Below the pieces are notes generated by a model, which was not told the origin of the DNA, searched no databases, and saw nothing but the letters and a program-made list of their open reading frames with translations. Below, piece by piece: positions 1 through 7,484 of a stretch of DNA of 64,000 bases. The stretch is from an uncultured Fenollaria sp. Lineage in GTDB: Bacteria > Bacillota > Clostridia > Tissierellales > Peptoniphilaceae. Each line of letters starts with the position of its first letter. Positions within the stretch are counted from its first letter, which is position 1. A program made the translations under genes and the position numbers. Location of the stretch: contig NZ_CAKPYL010000001.1 in NCBI RefSeq assembly GCF_934202865.1, positions 13,919-77,918 on the forward strand, given 5' to 3'.

Positions 1-1380
1 CTTAACAATATCAGCTGTTACGCCAAGTTCGTCGATTAATTTATCAACTTCAGCATTAGCATAGTAGCTGTGGTTCTTAACAGCGTCTTTCTTAAAGTGT
101 TGAGCGAAGAAATAGTGTGGGTTGCCGCTTGCTGTTGGGTTTTGAGCGTATAATAAGATATCGTGATTACCCTTAGCAGCTTCTTCGTCGATGCTGTCAG
201 CTAGTGAAACGCTTGCTTCTATACCCACTTGTTCTAGATCAGATACAAGTACTTGACCAATAACTGGTAGATCTGGTTTAGCTGAGTATGTTAATATAGT
301 AAGCTTAACAGGATTGCCGTTTTTGTCCATAAGCTTGTCGCCTTGATAAGTGTAGCCAGCAGCTGCAAATTCTTCTTTAGCCTTGTCTACATCAAAAGTT
401 AATTTTTGATCGCCATTGAAGCTGAAGTTCTTGGCAAATAGTCCTGTAGGCATGTCTCCTCCGCCAAGTGCATCGATAATCTCTTGTCTATTAAGAAGAA
501 GGTCAAGCGCCTTTCTGAAGTGAAGGTCATTTAAATGATCTCTCTTAAGATTTAAGAAGCAGTAGTATTGGTATCCAGCATTGTAATCAAGCGCTTTGAA
601 GCCCTTGTCCTTTAAACCGACAGCCACATCGTTTGTAAGGCCGAAAGCTAGGTCCACTTCACCGCTTTCATAAGCAAGCTTAAGCGCATTTCCGTCCTTG
701 AAAGCCTTGATAATAACAGTTTCAGGTCTATTTTCAAAACCATCGTAATATTCGTTTCTCTCTAAAATTACTTCAGCTCCTGGTTTAAGCTCTTTAATCT
801 TGTAAGCGCCTGTGAAGATGTATTTGTCACCATCTTTCTTGAACATAACGTTAGTCCACTCAGCGAAAATTGATTCAAGATTAACTGTAGGTAGCTCAGT
901 AAGTATCTCTACTTTGTAATCTTCTACTGGAGTGAAAACGATCTTACCAGCAGAAGCGCGAGCAAATTCATTGTTTTCCATGATCATGTTCATTGCTTCA
1001 CAAAATGCCTTAGCATCAACCTCGCTGCCATCAGCAAACTTAACGCCTTCGTTTAATTCAGCAGTAAAGTGAGTCTCGTCTTTAGCCTCGATTGATTTAA
1101 CAAATCTTGATTTTAAAGTTCCATCAGCTTGAAGAGTGTAAACGTACTCGCTGATGCCGTGGTTTGTGATGCTCCAACCGTTTGATCCGTCAAGTGGGTC
1201 ATCACTTGTAATAACCCAAGTTTGACCAACAGTTATCTCTTTAACATCAGACTTTTCAGTAGTTTCTGTTTTTTCGCCAGAGGCAGTCTTTTCGTTCTTG
1301 TCTGCGCCTGTGTCGTTAGTTTTGCAACCAAATGTGAATAATAATGATAAGATGACTGCCAAGAAAATAATTTTTTTCAT
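1..1380 (-). CDS. ABC transporter solute-binding lipoprotein, family 5 (partial)
   Basis: The gene begins at an ATG (1380-1378) behind a clear AAAGGAG site and runs off the left edge, so only about 460 N-terminal residues are visible and the C-terminus is missing. The N-terminus is a lipoprotein signal (MKKIIFLAVILSLLF followed by TFGC), then a Thr/Glu/Lys-rich linker. The mature part (for example residues reading DGSEVDAKAF and ALDLLLNRQEI) matches the family 5 extracellular solute-binding proteins of oligopeptide, nickel and cobalt type ABC importers. It would sit on the outer face of the membrane and hand ligand to a permease that must lie outside the window. The leader resembles a cobalamin riboswitch, which suggests a ligand linked to cobalt, cobalamin or its precursors rather than general peptides; that is inference. 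Confidence 0.85.
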   Translation of the reverse strand, partial: MKKIIFLAVILSLLFTFGCKTNDTGADKNEKTASGEKTETTEKSDVKEITVGQTWVITSDDPLDGSNGWSITNHGISEYVYTLQADGTLKSRFVKSIEAKDETHFTAELNEGVKFADGSEVDAKAFCEAMNMIMENNEFARASAGKIVFTPVEDYKVEILTELPTVNLESIFAEWTNVMFKKDGDKYIFTGAYKIKELKPGAEVILERNEYYDGFENRPETVIIKAFKDGNALKLAYESGEVDLAFGLTNDVAVGLKDKGFKALDYNAGYQYYCFLNLKRDHLNDLHFRKALDLLLNRQEIIDALGGGDMPTGLFAKNFSFNGDQKLTFDVDKAKEEFAAAGYTYQGDKLMDKNGNPVKLTILTYSAKPDLPVIGQVLVSDLEQVGIEASVSLADSIDEEAAKGNHDILLYAQNPTASGNPHYFFAQHFKKDAVKNHSYYANAEVDKLIDELGVTADIVK

Positions 1381-1423
1381 AAATCTTTCTCCTTTAATAT
1401 ACTATAGTATAGAATTAACTGTG

Positions 1424-1545
1424 CTAAAAAAACTAGCCTTGCTCTGAACCGGAGCAAAACTAAAGTACAAGTATCGGACTTATGCTAATCGCAAATACCG
1501 TAGCGGCACTGTGTAGGACTCTAACCTACTTCCTTGTTATATTCT
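1424..1545 (-). promoter_or_regulatory. Cobalamin riboswitch-like leader with terminator
   Basis: Read on the minus strand this leader contains, in order, ACAAGGAAG, AGGTTAGAGTCCT, CAGTGCCGCTACGGT and AAGTCCGATACTTGT. These match in order the conserved blocks of compact cobalamin riboswitches, the last being like the B12 box. A P1 helix can form between ACAAG (1537-1533) and CTTGT (1471-1467). Downstream, TTTGCTC and GAGCAA arms (about 1457-1439) form a hairpin followed within a few bases by a run of seven T, a candidate expression-platform terminator. The element ends about 45 nt before the start codon of the solute-binding protein. Assignment rests on motif order, not on a covariance-model search. 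Confidence 0.72.
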
Positions 1546-1560
1546 ATCTGCGTCTATTAT

Positions 1561-1897
1561 ACTACTTTTCAAGCAATTAGTCAATTAAAATGTATTTGTA
1601 TAAATAGAAATAGATACATATAGCTTGACAATTTCACATCGAAAAGTGTTTTCCTTCGCTTGCTAGTCTACGAAAACTGATAATTTCTAAGCTTGCACAT
1701 CGAAAAGTGTTTTCCTTCGCTTGCTACGTCTACATAAATTGTTAATTTCTAAGCTTGTTCACCTGTGGTCTCATATCCGTTCGCTTCGCTCAACTAAATG
1801 AGCCCACGGGCGGCTCACTGCGCTAAGAAATTAATGCAATTTATTCCGAAGGCTGCGCTCGTGAAAATCACTTTTCTCACTAAATAGTATCGATAAA
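1561..1897. repeat. Repeat-rich intergenic region
   Basis: No gene is seen between the riboswitch leader and the hyd terminator. Positions 1635-1695 and 1696-1757 are a tandem duplication of about 61 bp, each unit starting CACATCGAAAAGTGTTTTCC. Positions about 1830-1895 are, in reverse orientation, the left part of the large dispersed repeat found complete at 27.4 kb and 46.5 kb (shared words ACGAGCGCAGCCTTCGGAAT and AGTGAGAAAA). The word ATCGAAAA is also the complement of TTTTCGAT at the right end of those larger repeats. Confidence 0.7.
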
Positions 1898-1925
1898 AAA
1901 TGGATACAAAATTAATTGTATCCAT
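1898..1925 (-). terminator. Terminator of the hyd operon
   Basis: TGGATACAA (1901-1909) pairs with TTGTATCCA (1916-1924). On the minus strand the stem is followed by a run of six T. It lies about 30 bp beyond the hydF stop codon. Confidence 0.8.
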
Positions 1926-1968
1926 CGTAACTAATAATGTATTTTATCGTAACTAATAATGTATTTTA
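1925..1968. repeat. 22-bp tandem duplication of the hydF 3' end
   Basis: A 22-bp unit starting TCGTAACTAATAATG occurs twice in direct succession (starts 1925 and 1947). The right-hand copy holds the last codons and stop of hydF (Lys-Ile-His-Tyr-stop); the left-hand copy is an exact duplicate lying just after the stop. Confidence 0.85.
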
Positions 1969-3071
1969 TCCAAAATATCGTTTAAATAAGCAATAGTAAT
2001 TCCATAATTCGTCATCGGAACTTTTTTTCGTTTAGCCTCATCGACCCTGCTCATCACGTGCGCCCTGTTAAACATACACGCCCCGCAATGTATAATCATA
2101 TCATAATCCTCTATATCATCAAAATCGTCGGCTCTAGTAAATGTAAATTCAAGTCCATCGCCGAAGCGTTTCTTAAGCATGGCAGGTATTTTGACTGTGC
2201 CTATGTCCTCATTAAGCGGCGGATGCGTACAAGCCTCGGCTATCAAAATCTTCTCGTCGCCCTTAAAATCATCGAATTTCTTTGCGGACTCGATAAAGTA
2301 ATCTATATCGCCCTTCATTTTTGAAAAAAGTACTGAGAAGGAAGTCACTTTTGTAGTCTTTCCAAAAACGTCATAGACCTTCTTAAAAACTCGTGAGTCG
2401 CAAATCACAAGGTCGATGTCAGTAAATCTATCTCTCACTTCTTCAAGACTTTCATCGCCCACGACTATGCTTGTCATGCCCTTGTCAAGCGCTTCTCGCA
2501 AAGCTTCGACTTGCGCTTTAATCAGCCTTCCCTTTGGCGCTGCTGCATCCTGCGGCATAACCATGACTATGGTCGCGCCGCTATCTACAAGGCCAGCTAA
2601 TAAGGACTCTTCTTCTGTATTTAAAACTTTTTTAAGCGCTGAAAAAATTTCTTCACGCGATGAGTCATCTTTATAGACGATTGCATCGCCATAGTCATGG
2701 CTCACGTCTCTATCGATTGCCATAATAACTTTGATGACAGGCTTATTGTATTTTACTAGCTCTGCATAAATGGCCTCATCACCATTATCAAGGGTATATA
2801 TAAAGGCGTCGGCCTTGTTAAATTCGGCACGTGTCTTTTTTAGCCTCTCATCCGAAAGGGCTGTGTCGTCGCCAAAGCCAGCTGTATCAATGAAGACAAC
2901 TGGTCCAAGTCCTGGCACTTCGATGGATTTACGAACCGCATCTGTTGTCGTACCGCGCTCTTCCGAGACTATCGCCGCATCTGAGCCCATGATGGAGTTA
3001 AAAAGCGTTGACTTGCCAGCGTTTACTCTGCCTGCGATGACAACGTGCTTTTGTAAGGAACGCGCCATCAT
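1953..3071 (-). CDS. hydF: [FeFe]-hydrogenase maturation GTPase HydF
   Basis: HydF is the scaffold on which the 2Fe subcluster of [FeFe]-hydrogenase is assembled from the products of HydE and HydG and from which it is delivered to the apo-hydrogenase. The N-terminal GTPase domain shows the P-loop GRVNAGKS at residues 14-21 and a DTAGF switch motif near 62. The C-terminal cluster-binding motif is present as ACTHPP followed later by HCGACMFNR, which supplies the Cys-His and HCxxC ligands. At 372 residues it is a little shorter than many HydF proteins but complete. Its ATG overlaps the hydG stop by four bases (ATGA), indicating translational coupling. It is the last gene of the four-gene operon. 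Confidence 0.95.
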   Translation of the reverse strand: MMARSLQKHVVIAGRVNAGKSTLFNSIMGSDAAIVSEERGTTTDAVRKSIEVPGLGPVVFIDTAGFGDDTALSDERLKKTRAEFNKADAFIYTLDNGDEAIYAELVKYNKPVIKVIMAIDRDVSHDYGDAIVYKDDSSREEIFSALKKVLNTEEESLLAGLVDSGATIVMVMPQDAAAPKGRLIKAQVEALREALDKGMTSIVVGDESLEEVRDRFTDIDLVICDSRVFKKVYDVFGKTTKVTSFSVLFSKMKGDIDYFIESAKKFDDFKGDEKILIAEACTHPPLNEDIGTVKIPAMLKKRFGDGLEFTFTRADDFDDIEDYDMIIHCGACMFNRAHVMSRVDEAKRKKVPMTNYGITIAYLNDILDKIHY

Positions 3072-4495
3072 AGTCTGAAGTCTCTCTCGCCTTCTTCGAT
3101 TTTCTTAAGATTTTCTCTGACTAGCTCTTTGATGTCGTCACGCGAAATATTTTCTATCTCTTTTTCAATAAGCGCTTCGCCTTTTTTCCTTGTTTCAGGC
3201 GCTGCGTAATCCATTAGATATTCTTTAAGTGTCATAAGTGCGTTTGGTTGACAGATATTGCCTATTTGTCCAGCTTTAACAAGGCTCATGAATCTATCGC
3301 CAGTTCTTCCCGCTCTGTAACAAGCTGTGCAGAATGACGGGATGTGGCCCGTATCCATTAGCCATGAAACGACCTCGTCAAGTGTTCTTTGGTCTGATGT
3401 GAAGAACTGCTCTGTATCGGCTGCTGCAGCGACTTCTTCTGTGGCGTAGCCGCCAACTGATGTCTTCGAGCCGCCACTGATTTGACTGATACCGAAGTCT
3501 ATGACCTTAGCTCTTGTCTCAACGGACTCTCTTGTCGATATAATCATACCTGTATATGGCACAGAAACTCTTATGCAGGCAACTATTTTCTTAAATATAT
3601 CGTCACTAATTGCGTTTTCAAAAGTCTCTGGGTCTATGTCGTCAGCCGGTCTGATTCTTGGCACGCTAATGGTATGCGGACCAACGCCGAAGCGTGCTTC
3701 AAGGTGCTCTGCGTGCATCAATAGACCCACGAAGTCGTATTCATAGTTATTTAAGCCGAATAAAACGCCGCAGCCGACATCGTCGATGCCGCCCAATTGA
3801 GCTCTGTCCATGGCCTCTGTGTGATAAGCGTAGTCATGCTTTGGTCCTGTTGGGTGAAGTGCTTCGTAATTTTTTCTATGATATGTCTCTTGGAACAAAA
3901 TATATGTTCCTATGCCGACATCCTTTAATTTCTTGTAATTTTCAATACTTGTCGCAGCTATATTGACATTGACCCTTCTAATGTCACCAGCTTTGTGATG
4001 AACGGAGTAGATGGTCTTGATCGACTCAAGTATATACTCAATCGGGTTATTTACAGGGTCTTCGCCTGTTTCAAGTGCAAGCCTCTTGTGACCCATGTCT
4101 TGAAGAGCGATTACTTCGTTTTTTATCTCTTCTTGAGTCAATTTTCTTCTGTGAATAGTTTTGTTCTTTAAGTGATATGGGCAATAGACGCAGCCATTGA
4201 CACAGTAGTTCGATAAATATAGCGGCGCGAATAGAACTATCCTATTGCCATAAAGTTTACGCTTGATATCGTTTGCAAGCTTGTAAACTTCTTCGTTTAA
4301 GTCCTCTTCTCCGGACGACAAAAGCAAAAACGCCTCTCTATGCGAAAGGCCCTTGACTTCCTTCGCCTTCTCAATCGCAGCCTTTATGAGCTCTCTGTTG
4401 TGCTTATTTGCCCTACCATATTCAAGCGAGGCAAGTATCTCCTCGTGATTTATAAATTCATCCGCTTTTTCAGATTTTACATCGTATTTATACAT
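3068..4495 (-). CDS. hydG: [FeFe]-hydrogenase maturase HydG (tyrosine lyase)
   Basis: HydG is a radical SAM enzyme that cleaves tyrosine to p-cresol and supplies the CO and CN ligands, as an Fe(CO)2(CN) synthon, for the hydrogenase active site. The radical SAM motif CVNGCVYC (CX3CX2C) lies at about residues 98-105. The C-terminal auxiliary cluster motif reads CTAC, 22 residues, then Cys, exactly the diagnostic CX2CX22C of HydG. I place the start at the ATG at 4495, behind GAGAGGAG, giving 475 residues; an upstream in-frame start would add 12 residues with no good ribosome site. The start lies just inside the end of hydE (8-nt overlap). Confidence 0.96.
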   Translation of the reverse strand: MYKYDVKSEKADEFINHEEILASLEYGRANKHNRELIKAAIEKAKEVKGLSHREAFLLLSSGEEDLNEEVYKLANDIKRKLYGNRIVLFAPLYLSNYCVNGCVYCPYHLKNKTIHRRKLTQEEIKNEVIALQDMGHKRLALETGEDPVNNPIEYILESIKTIYSVHHKAGDIRRVNVNIAATSIENYKKLKDVGIGTYILFQETYHRKNYEALHPTGPKHDYAYHTEAMDRAQLGGIDDVGCGVLFGLNNYEYDFVGLLMHAEHLEARFGVGPHTISVPRIRPADDIDPETFENAISDDIFKKIVACIRVSVPYTGMIISTRESVETRAKVIDFGISQISGGSKTSVGGYATEEVAAAADTEQFFTSDQRTLDEVVSWLMDTGHIPSFCTACYRAGRTGDRFMSLVKAGQIGNICQPNALMTLKEYLMDYAAPETRKKGEALIEKEIENISRDDIKELVRENLKKIEEGERDFRL

Positions 4496-5489
4496 TGTAG
4501 TCTCCTCTCGTAAATTCAATTCCGTAGCCAAATTCTCTCAAATAATCGTTCAGCGCCTTCACGCCCTCAATCGCCTCAAGTCCGGATGCCTTCTTGCCGT
4601 CGTATAGATTGTAGCTCTCACGAGCAAATTTTGGCGAGACATTTGGCATGATGACGTTTGCGCCCGATAAAATGCCCTCTATCCTGCCAGTCTCGCTTAT
4701 GGTATTGAGTGCAGTCGTTGATGGTATCAAGGCTTTCGGGTGTTCGATTCGTAGTATTGCAAGTAGTTTTCGCGTCAGCTCCACGGTGCCCGCTGGACAG
4801 CTTTCAAAGCGCGTCCCCTTCGATGGGATAAAGGGCCCTATGCCTATCATGGCGGGGTCTATCTCTCTAATTAATTTTATATCTTTTATATGACTCTCAA
4901 GATTTGTGAATGGTGCAGCCACCATAAAACCCGTTCCGACTTGGTAGCCAAGCTCCTTTAAGTCGTAGATTGCTTTTAGTCTACGCTCTAAGCTTTGATC
5001 TGCTGGATGAAGCTTTTGGAATATCTCTCTATCGGCCGTTTCATGTCTTAATAAAAATCTATCTGCCCCAGCCTCTTTAAAGAGCTTATATGCCTCATAG
5101 CTCCTCACTCCTAGTGATAAAGTGATGGCAGCATCATAATTTTTCCTTAAATGAGAAATAATTTCAGCGAAGGCCTCGTCAGTAAAGTGTGTGTCCTCGC
5201 CGCCTTGTAAAACGAAAGTTCTAAAACCTGCTTCATAAGCCGTCTCTGCCGCAGAATATATCTCGTCCTTAGTCAAGCGAAATCTATGTACAGAAGCTTT
5301 ATTTCTGTTTATGCCGCAGTAGTAGCAGCCCTCTTTGCAATAGTTCGAAAACTCTATCAAAGCCCTTATGTAAATCTTGTTCGAAAACGTTTTTTGAGAA
5401 ACGTCTCGAGCCCTCTTGTAAAGCTCCTCCAAAAAATCTTGATCCTCGCATAGAAGTATTTCCATAAGCTCCTTATCAGAAAAAAGCAT
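4488..5489 (-). CDS. hydE: [FeFe]-hydrogenase maturase HydE
   Basis: HydE is the radical SAM maturase that acts on the HydG-derived iron-cysteine complex during assembly of the 2Fe subcluster. The cluster motif CKEGCYYC (CX3CX2C) is near residue 51, inside FSNYCKEGCYYCGINR, followed by the TIM-barrel body with FVLQGGED and LSLGVRSYEAYKLFKEAGAD typical of the HydE/BioB-like group. Length 333 residues is close to the usual 340-350. The ATG overlaps the stop of the preceding gene by one base (TAATG). Confidence 0.95.
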   Translation of the reverse strand: MLFSDKELMEILLCEDQDFLEELYKRARDVSQKTFSNKIYIRALIEFSNYCKEGCYYCGINRNKASVHRFRLTKDEIYSAAETAYEAGFRTFVLQGGEDTHFTDEAFAEIISHLRKNYDAAITLSLGVRSYEAYKLFKEAGADRFLLRHETADREIFQKLHPADQSLERRLKAIYDLKELGYQVGTGFMVAAPFTNLESHIKDIKLIREIDPAMIGIGPFIPSKGTRFESCPAGTVELTRKLLAILRIEHPKALIPSTTALNTISETGRIEGILSGANVIMPNVSPKFARESYNLYDGKKASGLEAIEGVKALNDYLREFGYGIEFTRGDYNV

Positions 5490-6376
5490 TATACTCCCTC
5501 CAAATCAAAGCTTGGCGTGTAGTTCTTGCCATCTTGCTTGTCTTGAATAAAGGCATTTGTTATGCCAAGGTCCGCCGCATAATCAACGAAGCTATCATAT
5601 TCTAAGTCGCTTACAGTCCTATTAATCTTCTTATAATCCTTCGCCATGTGCATAGGTTGATATTGATTCATCAGTGAAAATATCACGCTATCGCCATATT
5701 TACCATAAAGTAGGCGAACTATCTTTTTCGCATCGAAATATAGATTTGGAAGTAGAAGTAGACGTATAATGACGCCCTTCTTCATTATCCCATCTTCAAC
5801 AATCACTTCAGGGACTTGTTTATGCATCTCGTCAATGGCCTCAAGCGCGTACTCTCTGTAGTGAGGCGCGTGCGAAAATTCATTGGCGTAGCTATCGGAA
5901 AAATACTTGAAGTCAGCTAGGTAGATGTCGATGAGACCATCAAGATTTTGGATAGCCTCTTTGAGCTCGTAGCTGTTTGTGTTGTAGACGAAAGGCAGGT
6001 CAAAGCCTCTGTCCTTCGCCATAACGATGGCGTCCTTGATAAGGTGACTAAAGTGCATTGGCGAGACCAAATTGATGTTGTGAACGCCCTTTGCTTTTAG
6101 CTCGAAGAAGATTTCCACGAGCCTTTCCTTGCTTATGTACTTGAACAGAGCGTCCTTATTTTGAGAAATTTCATAATTTTGGCAGAAGACGCAAGACAGA
6201 TTGCATCCCGCGAAGAAGACAGTCCCCGAGCCGCGTGTACCCGAGATGACAGGCTCTTCAAATACATGAACAGATGCCTTTGATACGGCAAGTTCATTCT
6301 TCATTCTGCAAACGCCAAGTTTTTCGTCTCTATCGATGCCGCAATTGCGCGGACATAAATTACATATATACATCAT
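5489..6376 (-). CDS. PflX-like radical SAM protein (COG1313 type)
   Basis: First gene of the hyd operon, 295 residues. The radical SAM motif CNLSCVFC (CX3CX2C) lies in FFAGCNLSCVFCQNYEISQ near residues 54-61, in the style of pyruvate formate-lyase activating enzymes. An N-terminal Cys-rich patch (CNLCPRNCGIDRDEKLGVC, residues 5-23) probably binds metal, as in the PflX branch. The rest (LVSPMHFSHLI, NTNSYELKEA, YLADFKY) fits the family. No glycyl-radical enzyme is nearby, and strict coupling to hydE, hydG and hydF suggests a role connected to hydrogenase maturation or anaerobic metabolism. The substrate is unknown. Confidence 0.85.
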   Translation of the reverse strand: MMYICNLCPRNCGIDRDEKLGVCRMKNELAVSKASVHVFEEPVISGTRGSGTVFFAGCNLSCVFCQNYEISQNKDALFKYISKERLVEIFFELKAKGVHNINLVSPMHFSHLIKDAIVMAKDRGFDLPFVYNTNSYELKEAIQNLDGLIDIYLADFKYFSDSYANEFSHAPHYREYALEAIDEMHKQVPEVIVEDGIMKKGVIIRLLLLPNLYFDAKKIVRLLYGKYGDSVIFSLMNQYQPMHMAKDYKKINRTVSDLEYDSFVDYAADLGITNAFIQDKQDGKNYTPSFDLEGV

Positions 6377-6388
6377 ATCACCATGAAT

Positions 6389-6418
6389 ATTATATAACTA
6401 ATGAAGGATTATTGTCAA
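6389..6418 (-). promoter_or_regulatory. Promoter of the radical SAM-hydEGF operon
   Basis: On the minus strand TTGACA (6418-6413), an 18-bp spacer and TATAAT (6394-6389) form a consensus sigma-A type promoter. Only about 10 bp separate the -10 box from the start codon at 6376, so the transcript would be nearly leaderless or the true start codon is the second ATG. Confidence 0.65.
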
Positions 6419-6428
6419 TAAATATGTA

Positions 6429-6457
6429 TTGACATAGGCTTTGTAAAAAGATATAAT
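6429..6457 (+). promoter_or_regulatory. Promoter of the antitoxin-toxin pair
   Basis: TTGACA (6429-6434), a 17-bp spacer and TATAAT (6452-6457) form a perfect consensus promoter, divergent from the hyd operon promoter. The ribosome site AAGGAGG at about 6484 precedes the ATG at 6499. Confidence 0.8.
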
Positions 6458-6498
6458 ATAATTAGAAAGTAAGAAATTCCAACTAAGGAGGTAAGGCT

Positions 6499-6756
6499 AT
6501 GTTAGTTGAGTTAAAAGCTAAGTCGCAAGTGACTATACCTAAGGAAATAGTGAGCTTGATGAATTTAAATCAAGGAGATAAATTTGAAATTATCGAGGAA
6601 AATGGCAGGATAGTTTTGATCCCGCTTGAAGTCTACCCAAAGAATGTGATTGATGAATTAAAGGCCTCAGTTGAAGAGATAAAGGCAAGTATTGACAATG
6701 GTGAGAGACCCGTCTTTGACTCGATAGATGCCTTGTTTGAAGAGCTGGATAAGTAA
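6499..6756 (+). CDS. AbrB/MazE-family antitoxin
   Basis: An 85-residue protein with an N-terminal swapped-hairpin AbrB domain (AKSQVTIPKEI, residues 6-16, then LNQGDKFEI and GRIVLIP) and an acidic C-terminal tail (residues 50-85) of the type that wraps around a toxin. It would bind its own promoter and neutralise the product of the next gene, whose ATG overlaps its stop codon by one base (TAATG). The partner is a frameshifted RelE/YafQ-like toxin, so this antitoxin appears to have outlived its toxin. Confidence 0.85.
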   Translation: MLVELKAKSQVTIPKEIVSLMNLNQGDKFEIIEENGRIVLIPLEVYPKNVIDELKASVEEIKASIDNGERPVFDSIDALFEELDK

Positions 6757-7021
6757 TGAAATACAAAATTACTTACTCGGATGCCTTTAAAAAGCATTAT
6801 AAATACTATCAGATATAGAAAAAGCTCAGACAAAGAAAAAAATTAATTTATTTGTAGAAAATCCATATCATCCGTCGCTAAGAACTAAAAAAATAAAAGG
6901 AACTGATAATATTTATGAGTTTTCTGTCAATATGGATATAAGAGTAATATGGTTTTATCATAACGATGAAGTGGTTATACTTCTTGATATTGGTCATCAC
7001 GATATACTTAATAAGATTTAA
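6756..7021 (+). pseudogene. RelE/YafQ-like toxin, frameshifted
   Basis: Reading from the ATG at 6756 gives MKYKITYSDAFKKHYKYYQI and then a TAG stop at about 6816. In the next frame the sequence continues without stops as DIEKAQTKKKINLFVENPYH, through a GTDNIYEFSVNMDIRVIW segment, to a stop at 7021. The two parts together make a normal toxin of about 88 residues of the RelE/ParE superfamily (typical YEFSV...DIRVIWF and LLDIGHHD motifs). Restoring one base near 6805-6808 would give KYLSDIEK across the break, so a single-base deletion is the simplest explanation. A sequencing error or an unusual frameshift cannot be excluded. Confidence 0.85.
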
Positions 7022-7054
7022 AATGCTAGACTTTTTTTTGTCTAGCATTCTTTT
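7022..7054. terminator. Bidirectional terminator
   Basis: AATGCTAGAC (7022-7031) pairs perfectly with GTCTAGCATT (7040-7049) around a T8 loop, followed by CTTTT. It serves the toxin remnant on the plus strand, and the stop codon of the minus-strand gene lies within the stem. Confidence 0.8.
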
Positions 7055-7473
7055 ATTATATCAAGCTCTGCATCAAGCTTTATTATCAAATTCTCTATGC
7101 TTTCTCTAAAGCTCTTTAGCTCGTCAAGCTTTTCCCTAATCTCGCTAGCTACTCTAATGTCCGTGAAAATGTTGTCAAAATATATATCCATGACATTATC
7201 ACTCATTGTATCACTCATCTCCTTAGGAAGCCTCATGCCTATGTCGCCGAGCTCCTTATTAAGACTCTTTAGGTATATGCCCGCCTCCTTTATGCTAAGG
7301 TTCGCCCCCTGTATATGCTTTCTCTTAATTATACTAAAGAAAGAGCCGCCGCCAAGCATATCCCAAGCACTCATGCTCGATGCATCATCAAGCGACTTAA
7401 CTGCTTTATCAAGCCTTAGCAAAACCTCAATCGCAGCCGCTTTTGCCTCTTTTATTTCCTTTTCCTTGTCCAT
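7042..7473 (-). CDS. Conserved hypothetical protein
   Basis: About 143 residues, soluble, mostly helical and charged, with no signal peptide. The one striking patch is SAWDMLGGGSFFSIIKRKH near residue 38, which looks like a conserved motif of a small uncharacterised family; otherwise it resembles a coiled-coil or helical-bundle protein. I chose the ATG at 7473 because AGGGGTGA lies just upstream; a GTG at 7482 is also in frame. It follows the SGNH gene by about 10 bp, so it is likely co-transcribed with the acyltransferase pair. I cannot assign a function. Confidence 0.7.
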   Translation of the reverse strand: MDKEKEIKEAKAAAIEVLLRLDKAVKSLDDASSMSAWDMLGGGSFFSIIKRKHIQGANLSIKEAGIYLKSLNKELGDIGMRLPKEMSDTMSDNVMDIYFDNIFTDIRVASEIREKLDELKSFRESIENLIIKLDAELDIIKEC

Positions 7474-7484
7474 GGATGTCACCC

